64,000 bases of DNA from Adiantum capillus-veneris (Eukaryota; Streptophyta; Polypodiopsida; Polypodiales; Pteridaceae), in NCBI GenBank assembly GCA_014529385.2, contig CM043944.1:57667268-57731267 (forward strand), read 5' to 3'. The notes under the pieces are model-generated. The model worked only from the letters and a program-made list of their open reading frames with translations, made no database searches and was not told the origin of the DNA. The position numbers and the translations under genes are program-made. Positions 10,799-23,062 of this stretch are shown in pieces (position 1 is the stretch's first letter; each line of letters opens with the position of its first letter).

Positions 10799-12642
10799 TG
10801 GTAAGTATGGAGCCTGATTTACCCCTAGTAATTTTTTGTGGTAAATACGCACATTTGTAAGGCCCCCATTATGAGGAGAAGCCATTGTGCGTGAAGAAAA
10901 ATCACACACCAAAAACCAAAATCACTCGTCAAAAACCAAATTTTTCACGGCCAGTCTCGAGCTCAAGACCCTCCAAAGGCTAATGTAAACACAAAAGGAC
11001 TAGGCACAGTCTCAAAAAGGATCCGAGTCTTGGAAATAGCCGAGAAAAACTGTCAAACTAGCCAAAAAATGGCTCCACACGTAGTACAATGGGTATGTCT
11101 GTAACTCAACGTACATGAGTTAACCACGCTCAAAGAGGCGCCAAGAACTGCTGCATGTAGTAAAAGTGATTCCTACAGGGATATCTGCTCTCAAAAGAGC
11201 TCAGTAGCACTAGGTGTGCTCACACAAAAATGCATCTATCAAACGCGTCTGATCACATAAAGAAAATGTTTTCAAAAAGACTGCTAAATAACCTGTGAAA
11301 GTGCTATGTCTGGAAACCTAAAGAATTTGTGTGTAACTGGGCTAAAAAGACCCCTCTAGCATGTAACCTGCTTGTCGATGTCACTATATGACGATTTCTA
11401 CCACTAGGCAAAAATGCACTAGTCGAACAAATGTTTCGTAGCCAAAAACCATGCCGTAGAGCGCAATCAGTGCACTTGGTACCAATGCTGGGTGTCACTC
11501 CTCTGTGATAGAGGCACCGCAACCGTGCCTGTAGCAAGCACGACCGTCGATCGTGGGAAAATGTCATCCACTGAAACAAGCGTCGAGTCAGATGGCGAAA
11601 ATCCACCCATAATGGAAGTAATGTCGAGCCGATTAAGTATGGAGCCTAATTTACTCCTTGTAATTTTTTCTTGTAAATACACACATTTGTAAAGCCCCCA
11701 TTATGAGGAGAAGCCATCGTGCGTGAAGAAAAATCACTTGCCAGAAACCAAAATCACTCGTCGGAAACCAAAATTTTCACGGCCAGTCTCGAGCCTGATT
11801 TACCCCTAGTAATTTTCTGTGATTTACCCCTAGTAATTTTCTGTGGTAAATACGCACATTTGTAAGGCCCCCATTATGAGGAGAATCCATTGTGCGTGAA
11901 GAAAAATCACTCACCAAAAACCAAAATCACTCGCCAAAAACCAAAATTTTCACGGCCAGTCTCGAGTCCAAGACCCTCCAAAGGCTAATGCAGACACAAC
12001 AGGACTAGCCACAGTCTCAAAAAGGGCTCTTCCAATTCGAGTAGAAACGGCCGAAAAAAACTGCCAAACTAGCCAAAAAATTGCTCCACACGTAGTACAA
12101 TGGGTATGTCCGTAACTCAATGTACATGAGTTAACCACGCTCAAAGAGCCCAAGCTCGAGACTGGCTTCGCTGGAATATTCCTTTTTGTCGAAATATTAT
12201 GGCTGGACGGCGGCCGAAAAGTGCTCGAAAAACAATCGGTCGGTTGATGGTCGAAATTCAATGGTCAGTCGGCTGATGGTCGAAATTCAATGGCCGGTGG
12301 CCGAATTCAAAAGCGGATTTGTCTTCTCAAGGACGGCCACACATGGGCAGATTGGAGGGTCCAATTTGGACTTATCTACACAAGGGCGGCTACACATGGC
12401 TTCCTCTCATGAGAGAGGGCAACCCTTTTGGCCTATAAAAGGAGGCCATTTCTACACACATTTCATAGTGTGAAGTTGATGCAACAAGGTGGGTGTGAGG
12501 TGGTGAGAGTGAACCAAGGTGGGAGTATTAAGGGTACAATCCCTTTGTAACCTACTTCTTGTTTGAAGTACTAAAGCCATTAAGTGGCTTCTTTTCCGTG
12601 GATGTAGCCCACATTGGATGAACCACGTATATTGTGTGTACA

Positions 12643-12708
<66 letters not shown>

Positions 12709-12785
12709 TCTTGTGTGTGAAAATTATCTCTCTCCATTAAGTAATCTACTCAATTATCTACTTAGCTACGTCATATTTCCTAACA
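10799..12785 (+). mobile_element. Copia 3' LTR with duplicated U3 segments
   Basis: It starts TGGTAAGTATGGAGCC right after the PPT and ends ...TTTCCTAACA. It matches the solo LTR at 47967-54318 at both ends and through the R/U5 part (GGCCTATAAAAGGAGGCC near 12431, the CT tract, and the end). The solo LTR is only ~676 bp, while this one is 1987 bp. The excess is a U3 segment present three times (about 10799, 11632 and 11791, each with 'AAGGCCCCCATTATGAGGAG' or a close variant), plus flanking pieces. TATAAAAGG near 12435 is the likely TATA box. Confidence 0.8.
12648..12705. repeat. (CT)n microsatellite within the LTR
   Basis: Pure CT run of over 50 bases. The same position in the solo LTR copy (54204-54234) also carries CT, so the tract belongs to the LTR family and varies in length. 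Confidence 0.95.
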
Positions 12786-13838
12786 AAGCCGATGCCAAAA
12801 CGCGAGAATCGTTGTCAAAACGGCTCTAATCGCCGATGTTGATGTCTTCCCTTGCCACCGGACTGGAGTGGCTAGCCAATGAATTTCCAAGTGTCGGTGT
12901 CGTGGCACAAACACAGTGTCAAAATTGAATGCCAAAACAATGGAATACCGAGGTGGTGGCGAATCGCCGTTGTCAGCGTATGTCAGATACGAAAAACCTG
13001 CTCACTCTCACTCATTGACTCGCAATCAAACTCTTGTGCTTGCTTTCCTTTGAGAAAGTCTCTCTCTCTCATAGCTCTCTCAACTCAAAACTCTCTCTCA
13101 CTCCCTCTATTTATCAAGCTCGGGGTGTAGGAGAGTAGGGTCGGAGAGTTGGGACATGGTCCGGGTGTCGAGGGTCATTTTGTGGGAGCAAGCCTTTGCA
13201 CACACAAAATGTGTTTAAGGCTCAAACTAAAAAATAAATGGAATTTACAGCTCTCTATCAAAAGCCTACATAATCTGACGAGATGATGAGTCTTATGAGC
13301 CAGAGGGGATGTGTGTATCAAGTGTGCCTTGCTCCATCTGCTCCAGCATCACAGCGCTGTAGCCAAAAATTCCTTAATGCTCACTCGTTGGCTCTCCTTG
13401 GCCTTCTGCCACTCTGCCTGATTATGCCCAAGCCCGGCTTTCTCATAGCCTTGATGCTCGATTTCCTCTTTGTTGTTGATTGAGGCTTGCACCTACTCAC
13501 CCCTAAGCTCTCGATTGCTCAAATTTACTGCTCTGAGCTTCAAGGTCTGCTCGACCTACCCTATAAAACCCATCTAGCTACCCAACTTTCCTCCTCTCGA
13601 ACCTGCTCTTTGAGTTCTAATTTGCTTGCAACTTGCTATCTTGAAATTATCTGCTCCTGATGCTTATGTTTCTCTCTCTTGCTCACGGTTTTGCTACCCA
13701 GAAATCCCCTCCATTCTCCCTGTTTGTTCCCCCAGCTTTATCCCGATTCTGCTTGCAGACCTTGTTCAATTCCAAGCTTCCCCAGTTGGGGGTTGCTGCA
13801 CGTACGAGGATGTTCTGGTGCTCTGGTGTTTCTCCTCA
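12786..13838. other. Non-coding, probably internal part of a small LTR element
   Basis: No gene is recognised. Cys/Ser-rich short ORFs are low-complexity translations of CT-rich DNA. The right end abuts a minus-strand primer-binding site at 13839, so at least part of this may be the leader of the element whose LTR is at 13853. Confidence 0.4.
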
Positions 13839-14037
13839 GCTTTGATACCAATTGATGGAGAGGAGGTGGAGCGTGCAAGAGAGGGAAGGAGAGCAAGGGG
13901 AAGGGGATGTAGAGATAGATCTTTTGGTGGAGTATGAGAGAGTAATTCTCTCTTCCTCTTTATTTCCTTTATGACCAAAGAATAGATGTAATGGGCACTT
14001 GGCCATGGCCATCGGCCACTTGGCCTAAAACCCAACA
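13839..14037 (-). mobile_element. PBS and 5' LTR-like segment of a minus-strand element
   Basis: GCTTTGATACCA at 13839-13850 is the complement of TGGTATCAAAGC, one base from the plant initiator-Met PBS TGGTATCAGAGC. Two bases on, a segment from TGATGGAG (13853) to CCCAACA (14037) has the TG...CA ends of an LTR and would be 185 bp. No second copy was found in the window, so the element is partial. Confidence 0.5.
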
Positions 14038-15102
14038 AGGATTACATAGTATTCAAACGTATGATGGCGAAAAGTCCACCTCTGGCTTGGACAAATTCAC
14101 CTCGAGTTCTTACATTGATGCATACCCCAGATCTTGAGCAACTATCACAACACATGGTTCCTAGAGCCCAAAATGTTGTCCAGTACTAGGACCGCAACCC
14201 CCACATCCAAGTCACCCTGTGAATCATATGGGTTGTGCACCATCTAGTGCTTGTTTGAAGGTTGTGAGGAGGATATAGACCCTAGTATTGCCTATGGGAT
14301 GAATACTCTTGAAGAGTGTCCTATATACTACATGGAAGATTGTTGGAACCTGTTTATCAAGTAGCTTCTCTTATAGTAAGAGGCCAAAATATCAATCTCA
14401 CTGCCAAGATATCACCTCTTCAATGCTACGAGTGTGGGGTCCACATCGTGTAGTTGAGTGTCCTATTAGACTACAAATGAATGCCATATTAGGGCATACC
14501 AATCAAGGGAACACATCTACAATGTCGATACTCATGTGTAATTGATATGGCATAGATCATTTGATTGCCCAATTTCTTGATAATGCAAGTGTACCAAAGA
14601 TCACGCCATTGAACTTGATTGAGATTACTATGAAGCCATCACAAAGTAAATCGGTGGTACCAGTAAATGTACTCACACGATTGATGCTCCAAAACCAAAA
14701 TTATATTCTTGAAAAAAGAGACGTGGCATCAATCACCCAATCCAAGAAGAAGAAGAAAACACAAAGGAAGAGATCACAAAAGGTAACGAAGTCAAACCCC
14801 AAATCAAAGACTAACATAGGGACTGGTGACGACCCCGTGTATATGAATGATGCTAAAAATCAAATGAGACCATGAAGACTAAAACGGTAATTAAAAAAGA
14901 AAAAAAAAAGGAGGAACATGATGAGCCACAATGGACACAACCCAGAGAACATAGGAAGAAGATCGAAACTTACCCAAACCCCATAGAGGAGATCAAGCGA
15001 GTCAAGCAATTGAGGAGTTCGGTAGATGAGACCCAAAGGGAGCTAGAGCTAGCACCTAGGAAGATCCAAATTACAGACACAATGCTTCCTACACAAAATT
15101 AA
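14038..15102 (+). pseudogene. Degenerate gypsy Gag C-terminus and basic linker
   Basis: Broken frames. Near 14420 'CYECGVHIV' is what remains of a CCHC zinc knuckle. The ORFs 14561-14875 and 14872-15102 are Lys-rich linkers (SKKKKKTQRKRSQKV) like those between Gag and protease in gypsy elements. Orientation and spacing fit the protease-like ORF that follows. No host function is suggested. Confidence 0.45.
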
Positions 15103-15161
15103 CATCAGAAGGACCATAAACCACTATCCATACCTAGTGTCATATCCAAGAACAAAGTGAC

Positions 15162-15941
15162 TTGAAGTCATTGAGAAGTGGGCGTACTCCCTTCTTGTTG
15201 GAGAGAATGGTTACAAAGGGATTACTTGACCCTATTGAAGAAATGGAGATTCCATCTTTCCCATGTCAAGGATCTGAAGCCCAAAAAGTTCCGTTGAATA
15301 TTGCCAAATTGATGGATTTCATTGCTTTAGAAGTTAGAACCACCATCATGTCTAAACTATATGGAGACCACGAGCTATTCCTAGCTTTTCAAGATTTCCT
15401 CAATGGAGAACTGAAAGTCGGGTCACCACAATTTGCACCGATAGATGGGTCTAATGAAGTGTCAGTAGAGGAGGAACCCTTAGATCCACAACTGAACCTG
15501 GATGAGAACTCTATTGTTGAAATACTTGTAACAAGTTGGGACAATACTTTGAAGGTGATGAATCCAATGCGACCCTACCAATCACTACCAAAGGATTAAC
15601 TGCAAAGGGAATCCTTTGATGGTGGCATTGGGGCTAGCATTGTAACTAAAACTTTTTGGGAATCTATGCGAATTCCTCTCCTTGGGACTACAAAAATAGT
15701 GGTAAACATGGCCAATGGGACCATCGTTAAACCTATTGGGATGCTAGAAGATCTCAAGATCAAGGTCCTTGGGGACAAGGTAAGACACACCTTCATTGTT
15801 ATGGATCTTTCCAAGCACACTATGTCATCTGAGATGTTCTTAGGACATCCTTTCATGAGGGAAGCAAAAATGGTGTATGACTGGTCTAAAAACCATGTCT
15901 ACTTACAGTTCCAAGGCTCTGTCATCGAGTTGATCGTGTGA
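15162..15941 (+). pseudogene. Gypsy-type retropepsin-like region without RT
   Basis: The ORF 15162-15599 gives an acidic linker. After a TAA the frame of 15666-15941 reads 'FDGGIGASIVTKTFWESM', then 'VNMANGTIVKPIG', 'HTFIVMDLSKHTMSSEMF' and 'LGHPFMREAKMVYDW'. This is the fold order of LTR-element aspartic proteases, with Asp-Gly-Gly at the active-site position and a Leu-Gly-x-Pro motif near the end. No RT, RNase H or integrase follows; the sequence goes straight into a 250-bp duplication, a polypurine tract and an LTR. It is therefore a deletion derivative or a gag-pro-only non-autonomous element. Confidence 0.6.
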
Positions 15942-16008
15942 CTAGTCGAGCACATCCTCTAGGAACTATTAGAAGACCAAGGCTACTATGATGGGAATGA
16001 TTGAATCT

Positions 16009-16508
16009 GGGTGTCCAAATGTAAATTGTTCTCTTTCCATCACCTATACATCCATGTGAGTCGGATCTTGTAACTATGAAGCCAATTGAAGACCGCGGGA
16101 AGGGAAAGATCATGGAATACTACACACATGTTCCAAAGCAAGAACAATTTATACTAAAGCAAGAACAATTTGTATCACTTAGCTCGGGAATAGGGAAGTC
16201 AAATGAAGCTTCATGTAGTTCATCCACAGAAATGCAAGCTTCTACACAACCTCCACCTTGGTGCCCAAATGTAAATTGTGTTCTTGCATATCACCTATAG
16301 ATTCATGTGAGTTGTATCTTGTAACTATGAAGCCGATTGAAGACCGCGGGAAGGGAAAGATCATGGAATAATACACACATGTTCCAAAGCAAGAACAATT
16401 TTTACTAAAGCAAGAATGATTTGTATCACTTAGCTCGGGAATAGGGAGGTCAAATGAAGCTTCATGTAGTTCATCCACAAAAATACAAGCTTCTACACAA
16501 CCTCCACC
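16009..16508 (+). repeat. Two tandem 250-bp units
   Basis: 'CCAAATGTAAATTGT' recurs at 16015 and 16265, and the following 'GAAGACCGCGGGAAGGGAAA' block recurs at the same 250-base offset. Within each unit 'AAGCAAGAACAATTT' is itself doubled or nearly so. Confidence 0.9.
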
Positions 16509-16753
16509 TATCGCTGTAAAAATCCAAAAAAAACAAGAAAGAATTAGCACCACCCATTGTAAGTTCACCACCTAAAGCAACGCTACAAGTAAGATCATGA
16601 GAGAGTACCTTGCCACCCTTGCAACTTGATGAAGCACCTAGGGTGGTGAAATACTATTGGTCAAAGTCTTCACCCATTACAGCTTGGAACAATTGGTTTC
16701 AAAAGGTGACAAAAAACTTCCAAAAAGTATGATCTACCCAAGGAAGGGGGGAG

Positions 16754-19621
16754 TGTCTATTGACATCCATCATTTTCTCGCTTCCCTTTTAGCCTTTCTC
16801 CCTGACCTTGGAAATCTCCAATTAAGGAAATGTATATTCCTAGCCTTATACTTATACTAACCTTTATAAAAAAAACAGTAAAAGAGTAAGAGTGACTAGA
16901 AACGATAGTGCATCTTATCGAACCCAAAACATAGCCAATTCACCTTGTCACATCAAGCAGCACAAGGAAACAACCCTCATGTTTAAGAGACCTAAGCAAA
17001 TCTATATGTGTTCCCAGAGATGGCTAGTTCACTAGAGACACATGCTTCTATTTTTTATGAAAGGTACCCTTTTTATTTTTCTCAAGTGTTTCACATTTGT
17101 TACCCCGTACTTTCTTGTGAATGGGATTTGGTAAAGAGACTTGCGTCGTGTGAGAAACATTTTGAGGAGTTAGAATGGCTGGCTGATACGTCTATGAACT
17201 ACTAGTGATCCCTACCCAATAACACATATTTCTCTACTAGCACATGTCTATTCTTTTGCACAAGATGAGTATCCACGCATAGTAAGGTTCTTGATTAGCA
17301 TATGTGCACAAGAAAATGATGAAGAATCCGTAATAGAGACTGAGGAAGACGGCCTCACTGAAAATGATTTTTTTTAATCTAGATGATGAGGATAGAGGCC
17401 TAGATTTTGTTTCGTCTTGTTTTCCATGATTTTTTGGTCTTTTCACACTAACATGCCTCTTGGAGGTATAGTCCCTTGTTGCGTAGGAACTTGAGAGAAC
17501 TTATATGGATCTCCATCCACATGGCCGAGGACATCTTCTTCAACAAAATGAGCTACTACATACCTCCAAGTGTACTAATTTTCATGATTCATGCTTGTGG
17601 AAAACAAAAAAAATGGTTCATACTCCCTTAGTCACTTTTATTATATAATTCTCATTTACTTGTATACTTTTCCTCTTTCACCCAAAATAATACAAAATAG
17701 GGACCATATCATATGATTCCAATATCTTTTTCCATATCCATAATTCTTTCTTTTTTTATATATGTACCCATTATTTTAACACCATGTGCTCATTCAGCTA
17801 AAATCCATGAATAGTCCATACACTAGTCTCACCATGTATATATTTCTTTATTCACCAATAATCCTCCTCCATGCATGTGGAAAGATAACTTGGATGCTTT
17901 GTATCATGATATGGCAAATGAGGGGCTCACTCTTGGATGCATTGTGCAAATTCAACATAGGAGGGTGTCACTAAAAGACTTTTGCAGGCATAAAAAACAA
18001 GCTTTTTGGTGAGATTTTTGGCACCTATCTCAGCTCAGAATTTGAAAAAGTGACCAACTGACAAAATATAGCCAACAAGAGCAATAATCAACTCAATTGT
18101 TTGCAAAATTTTTGTGATATATGAGTTTCATGGTGCTGCCCACGTTTTCTCACAAGTCACCCTAGTCGTCTCTCACCTCCCTTCACACTTCTCCATACAC
18201 ACACACACTCATCCATCCTCTTCCATCACCAAAACCTACACGTTTCATGCCTCCTTTCATGTTCTTCACCATTTCCATCTCTCCCTTACTCCATAGCTCA
18301 AAAATTTTCATCTCTACACACATATAGCTCAATTTCTACAACCGGTTCATTCACTAGAGGAGATAGATGGAAAATTCCCTTTCCATCTTGTGGTTTCCAT
18401 CAAATTGTGTATATTCTCATCCTTCTCTTACTTTTTATCATTGTATAAATCATACATGCACCTTGAGTGCATATGCCATGTAATCCTACCCCATCCTACT
18501 AACTACAAACTACTAACACGAATGACTAACCCTTCTTGTAATTGCACCCACTCTACACTACCTGGGAGTAGGCAACCTCTACCTTGGAGTAGGCAGCCTC
18601 ACACAAAAAATCACTCACCTCTCTAGAATCTTCTCTATTTCACCTCATTAATTATCTCCTCTTAAGCCCACATCCATGTGACTCAAGAGACAAGAGAGCC
18701 CCACTCTCATAAGAACACATAAAAAATTTCATAAACGTGGTTTTCTATGTAAATGTTGATCAGGAGATAATCCTAATAAGGGCTCTCCACACCTATAAAT
18801 AGAGCCTTTTTTGCTTTGTAAATGGCATGATCTCCACACTATTGTTCACTACTTTGAGCATACCATTTTCCATCTTAGTTGTAGGGAGAGAGAGTGAGCG
18901 CTCTATACACCATTACTTGTGGTGTATAGGAAAGCTTCTTTAAGGTAGTTGTAGCATTTCAAGGGAGTGAGTGATTCATAACTTCCAGTCAAAGTTGTAC
19001 CTACTCTTGCACATCAATTGAATCAATAATTTGGGTGCAACCACGGTTAAAAACTCTCTTGAGTCTCTCCAATTCATGCTTGGCAACCTCATCTCATTTG
19101 GTTTAAGGTGACGCGTATTCATTTTGAGATTCTTTTGTAGTATTTTCTTGAAAGTGACTCAGGAGCTTTTGTGTTTGTTTTGTTGCTTGGGAAAACATTA
19201 TAAGAGGGTTTTATGGTGAGAGGGCTCTCATAAACCTAAGATAATGTGTAGATTGCAACATCATCAAATTGAATTGTGTCTCTTGACTCTCCTGCAAGCT
19301 GTTTATACACCCGTATCAATCATTCAAATTGAATCTTAATTCTTGCCAAACATCTCTCTCTCTCGGTGTTTGGTGTGTGTATTTGTAGCATTGAAATTAC
19401 TGATAGTGTACCCTTCCTTCTCGCCTGTATTGCTAAGGGATTCTTCTCTTTTGCGTCCTAGTTCACTCTATAACTAGGTGGTGCCGCTTCAATTGTTGTT
19501 GGTTGTGAGTTTTGTTGTTGTTTCTCTTGTTTGTGGTTGCCCCAACCCTAATCGAGCAGAGTGGGAGCCTTGAGGTGTGTTTAGAGGTTGCCTCTCTTGT
19601 TGCTTGCCCCGGACCGCCTCA
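16754..19621 (+). mobile_element. Long gypsy LTR (about 2.87 kb)
   Basis: Left edge: polypurine AAGGAAGGGGGGAG (about 16740-16753) followed by TGTCTATTGAC. Right edge: ...CCGGACCGCCTCA at 19621, then a PBS at 19626. The likely TATA box is CTATAAATAGAGCC at about 18793. The terminal ~200 bases (GCGTCCTAGTTC, AACTAGGTGGTGCC, CCGGACCGCCTCA) recur inverted at 28522-28700, which defines an LTR family. Short ORFs inside have no recognisable product. The LTR is flanked by element-internal sequence on both sides. Confidence 0.65.
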
Positions 19622-19625
19622 ATTT

Positions 19626-19643
19626 TGGTGCCCCCATGGAGGA
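19626..19643 (+). other. Primer-binding-site-like sequence
   Basis: TGGTGCCCCCATGGAGGA lies four bases after the LTR CA end. It is near-identical to the PBS-like sequence at 4616, so the two gypsy lineages probably use the same primer tRNA, which I have not identified. Confidence 0.6.
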
Positions 19644-19933
19644 CGACTTGGTGCTTATCGTTGTTTTGTATTGCATGAATGCTTGGATTTTAGCATAATC
19701 AAGTAGATTGTATGAATCATGAAAACTTGTATGACCTAGTTTAATTTCAAATCAATAAAAATTGATCTATAGTATGGTTTGGATTAGCATAACATAAGAA
19801 AGGAAAAACATTTTCAAATAAGAAGCTAGAGTTCATGTTGAAAGGCCTTTCAAGACTTTGTGTGGTTAGTTGATTTCATGATAAAAAATGACGTTTGGAA
19901 CTAATTTTTGTGTGGTTCTAGCATTTAGAGACT

Positions 19934-20655
19934 ATGACACGCTATACCTTTGACGATATCCCAATCTTCTTTGGAAATTTAGAAGAAGATGTTGATGATT
20001 TTCTTGATGATTTTAGAATGGTTTGCCATATCCTTGGCAAAGGGGTGACATTGAAAAAGTGGATTTTCTGTTGCTATGCCTTAGAGGCAATGCTGAGCAA
20101 TGGTTTTGGAATATGTCTTCTCAAATTGAAGACGGATATACCCAAATCTCTAAAGATTTGAAGACCAAATTCTCTAAAGTTCCAACAATGGAGAAAGCAT
20201 GGGCTTCATTTAGGAGAGTTCAACAACATGGTGAAGACTACTATGCTTATGAGGCGATTTTTTCTCATCAATGGTGGGGAGGATGTGGATCTAGTTCTAC
20301 ATTTCCAGATTATGTAAAAGTGGATCAATTTATTTTGGGTTTGTCTCCTTTCCTAAAGACTAAGGTTACTTGTTGTGGACCCTCTACCTTTGAAGACGCG
20401 GTCACTATTGCCCAAAGGAAGTTTCACAAGTACTTCTACATCAAAAATGGTTTCCATCATGCTGGAAGAACCAACCATCAAGACACTATTTCAATCAAGG
20501 AATCGGCTCCTTTACCGTATTTCTTACCTTCTACTCCGAAAAATATTGAAGATGATGTTTACATGGAAACCGATGATTCAAGTTCTAAAGTGTGTGATAG
20601 AGATTCAAATGTGGCATCTCTTTCTCCTACCTTCATCACAATCCTACAACAATAA
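19934..20655 (+). pseudogene. gag: Gypsy Gag, frameshifted
   Basis: It begins MTRYTFDDIPIFFGNLEED in one frame and continues from about 20060 in another ('DIEKVDFLLLCLRGNAEQW', then 'DGYTQISKDLKTKFSKVP'), a Retrotrans_gag-like capsid pattern. A one-base difference around 20040-20070 explains the shift. The later part has 'VDQFILGLSPFLKTKV' and 'TFEDAVTIAQRK', also Gag-like. It lies 290 bases after the PBS, as expected for gag. No zinc knuckle follows. Confidence 0.7.
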
Positions 20656-20900
20656 AACAAGATATCTCAAATGGTGTTGGGGATGATTCAATAATGGATA
20701 TATCCAACCTTTTGGAGGGCCAAATTCTAGTCAGAGTAGAGGAAGCTTTTGTGCAACATGACTCTATGGAGAATGAAGACATTGAAGGTTACCTTGATCC
20801 TATGAAATGTTCTGAGAGTGTGTTTTGTCTAAAATAAGAGAGTGAATAAGAAGATGAAATCATAAGTGGGGAGATCATAGACCACATTGATCATAAAGAG

Positions 20901-21515
20901 ATGATTGTGTACATGGGATGCAAACTCCAAAACATAGTAGAAGAGTGTGATTTGAATCCATGTGAGGATAATATTCAAGAAGTGTTTGAGGATGTTAAAA
21001 ATCATTGGTATGACCCATGTATGTTAAGCATGGAGGAACCTATCGTGCAAGAAGCCAAAGTTTTCACAAAATCAAAAAGTAATCCATCAACCTTTGAGAT
21101 GGTACAATGTGAGGAGTTCCAATCTTGCCAAGGGGGGGGCTTAGAAGGGGATGAAGAACATGGGAGAGTAGTAAAAAATAAGATCATAAAAGGAAACTGC
21201 GAAAAGGGTAACATTCTCTCCAATGGTGTATTAGTGGGTGGCTTTTCATTCATGGGACAGTCTCTTAGCAGGAAAATCCAAGCTTTTGTGTCCCCAATCA
21301 ACTTCACATTGGCTTTCACCTCTTCAAATTCAACTTACCCTCTCTTCACATATACCTTTCATCGTGGGCACCATACCTTCTTAAGTGGAAAAGGACATGA
21401 ATACTTGGTGATGCACGGATGTTTCCAAACCTTTTTCATTTGGTGGTCTGGTGTATGGAGGTCTCAAATTGTGATTCTTCTGGTCTTCATCATAGATGGA
21501 AAACTTGTTGATTGA
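20901..21515 (+). CDS. Unrecognised 204-codon ORF downstream of gag
   Basis: Acidic start (CEDNIQEVFEDVKNHWYD), then a hydrophobic, low-conviction C-terminal half. I recognise no domain. It follows the degenerate gag in the same direction and may be the tail of the same gag-only element rather than a gene. Similar short open stretches continue to about 21960, with stops between them. Confidence 0.25.
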   Translation: MIVYMGCKLQNIVEECDLNPCEDNIQEVFEDVKNHWYDPCMLSMEEPIVQEAKVFTKSKSNPSTFEMVQCEEFQSCQGGGLEGDEEHGRVVKNKIIKGNCEKGNILSNGVLVGGFSFMGQSLSRKIQAFVSPINFTLAFTSSNSTYPLFTYTFHRGHHTFLSGKGHEYLVMHGCFQTFFIWWSGVWRSQIVILLVFIIDGKLVD

Positions 21516-21961
21516 TAAATGTGGATATTTCATCAATTCATACCAAAATCTATTATCTTCCAATGTGTTGGAAGCAATAAAAACCTTCTTCTATATGGTA
21601 AACTATTTGCAATATCTTCCAATAGTAGTTGGAAGCATGTATCAAGCTTTTAAAAATCGTGAAGCCATAGAATTTTTGACTTGATAAGCCTACCCAGGTG
21701 GAATGAATTTTATGAGCTACAGTTTAGAGATTGCTCATTCAAGCTCTTGAAGATCGTAGCAGATACATCAACTTTACGCAAGAAGAAGAGCAACCTATCT
21801 TTTATATCACATTCATAGTGGTGGAAGCAATGATGGATAGCAATAAGATCTACAATTTTCTTCAACCAAATTCAGTAAGTGATTCCATACCATACATCTC
21901 TAACACCATTTTAGATAATTTGGGAAAATCCTGTTTCCCAAATTCTAAACGTATATGCTAG

Positions 21962-22400
21962 GGTTGTGTTATTTAATGATTTCTAAGCTCTAGTTGCCTT
22001 TAATTTAGATAAATTATCATGATTGTTTGAGTCTATTTTAATTTCTCTACTGTAAAAAATATAAGAATAAACCTCCAATATAGTTCATTGAAAGAGGATA
22101 TGTATGACATCAATGCGTTTCAAACTTCAACAAATGCTTCTAAAAGTAGCTTCTCAAAAAATGAGGTGTCAAAAAAACCAATCGATATGATTTTTAAGTA
22201 GCATATATTTTGATTACAGCAATTAAAAAAGATAATATGTAAATACAAATACTATTAAACACTCTTGTCATAAATTTGGTGACCTTAATCCACGTATAAC
22301 ATAATACTTGGTCATGGTTTTGTAGCATGCTATCAAGTTTCAAACACACACTAATCTAAACAACATTCAAACTAATATTTCACACTTAAAAAGTAATAGC
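21962..22400. other. AT-rich non-coding sequence
   Basis: No gene. A motif set here ('TCTCAAAAAATGAGGTGTC', then 'ATATTTTGATTAC') has a diverged counterpart around 23282-23350 (TCTCAAAAAAAGGAGGTGT ... ACATTGATTATG), which suggests a segmental duplication of this spacer together with the satellite beside it. Confidence 0.4.
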
Positions 22401-23062
22401 AATAATATAGAGTATCCTATGGCTATAAGACCATGAGATGCCATCTATTGCACCTATGGCCTTAAGGCCATATAATGCTCTTTGTAGATACATCTAAGAC
22501 TTTAATATAATCCAAAATATGTCTCTTTATGACCTCAAGGCCATAGGGTTAGGATTGTTAGCTAGTCTCAACGTATCAAGATATCCAGTGCTTCAAAGCC
22601 ATATATATGGGACTTTATTTATGTGCCACCCTATGTCCCTAAGGTTGTAGGTTGTCTTAGGGACACAAGATACTTTTTATGCCAATAAGAAACCCCTCTA
22701 TGCTCTATGTTGGCACTCTATGTCCGCAGGTGCACAAGGTGTGCCTCGTATGCTAGTTAGAAACCCTTTACTCTATATGTTTTCACCATATGGCCTTAGA
22801 CCATAGGGTGGTCTCTGTGCTAGTAATAAATCCTCTATACTCTATTTTTGCACCCTATGGACCTAGGGCCACAAGGTACCCTCTATGCTAGTAAGAAATC
22901 CTCTACGCTCAATATTGAGACCATGTGGCCCCAAGGCCATAGAATATCCTCTATGGTAGTGAGAAAAATCCTATATGCTCTATGTTCACAAAAAATTAAA
23001 AAAACTAAACAATAATATAGAGTATCATATGGCCCTAAGACCATAAGATGTCATCTATTGTA
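22401..23062. repeat. 68-bp palindromic satellite, block A
   Basis: Degenerate units with the recurring phrases 'CTATGGCC..AGGGCCA.AAGGT', 'CCCTCTATGCTAGTAAGAAA' and 'CCTCTATGCTCTATGTT'. The 'TATGGCC...GGCCATA' centre is a dyad. About nine units, more diverged than block C. Confidence 0.85.

Noticed and set aside
13853-14037. Complete small LTR element (TRIM) between 12.8 and 14.0 kb
   Set aside because: A PBS and one LTR-like end are visible but no second LTR copy was found, so only a partial element is reported.
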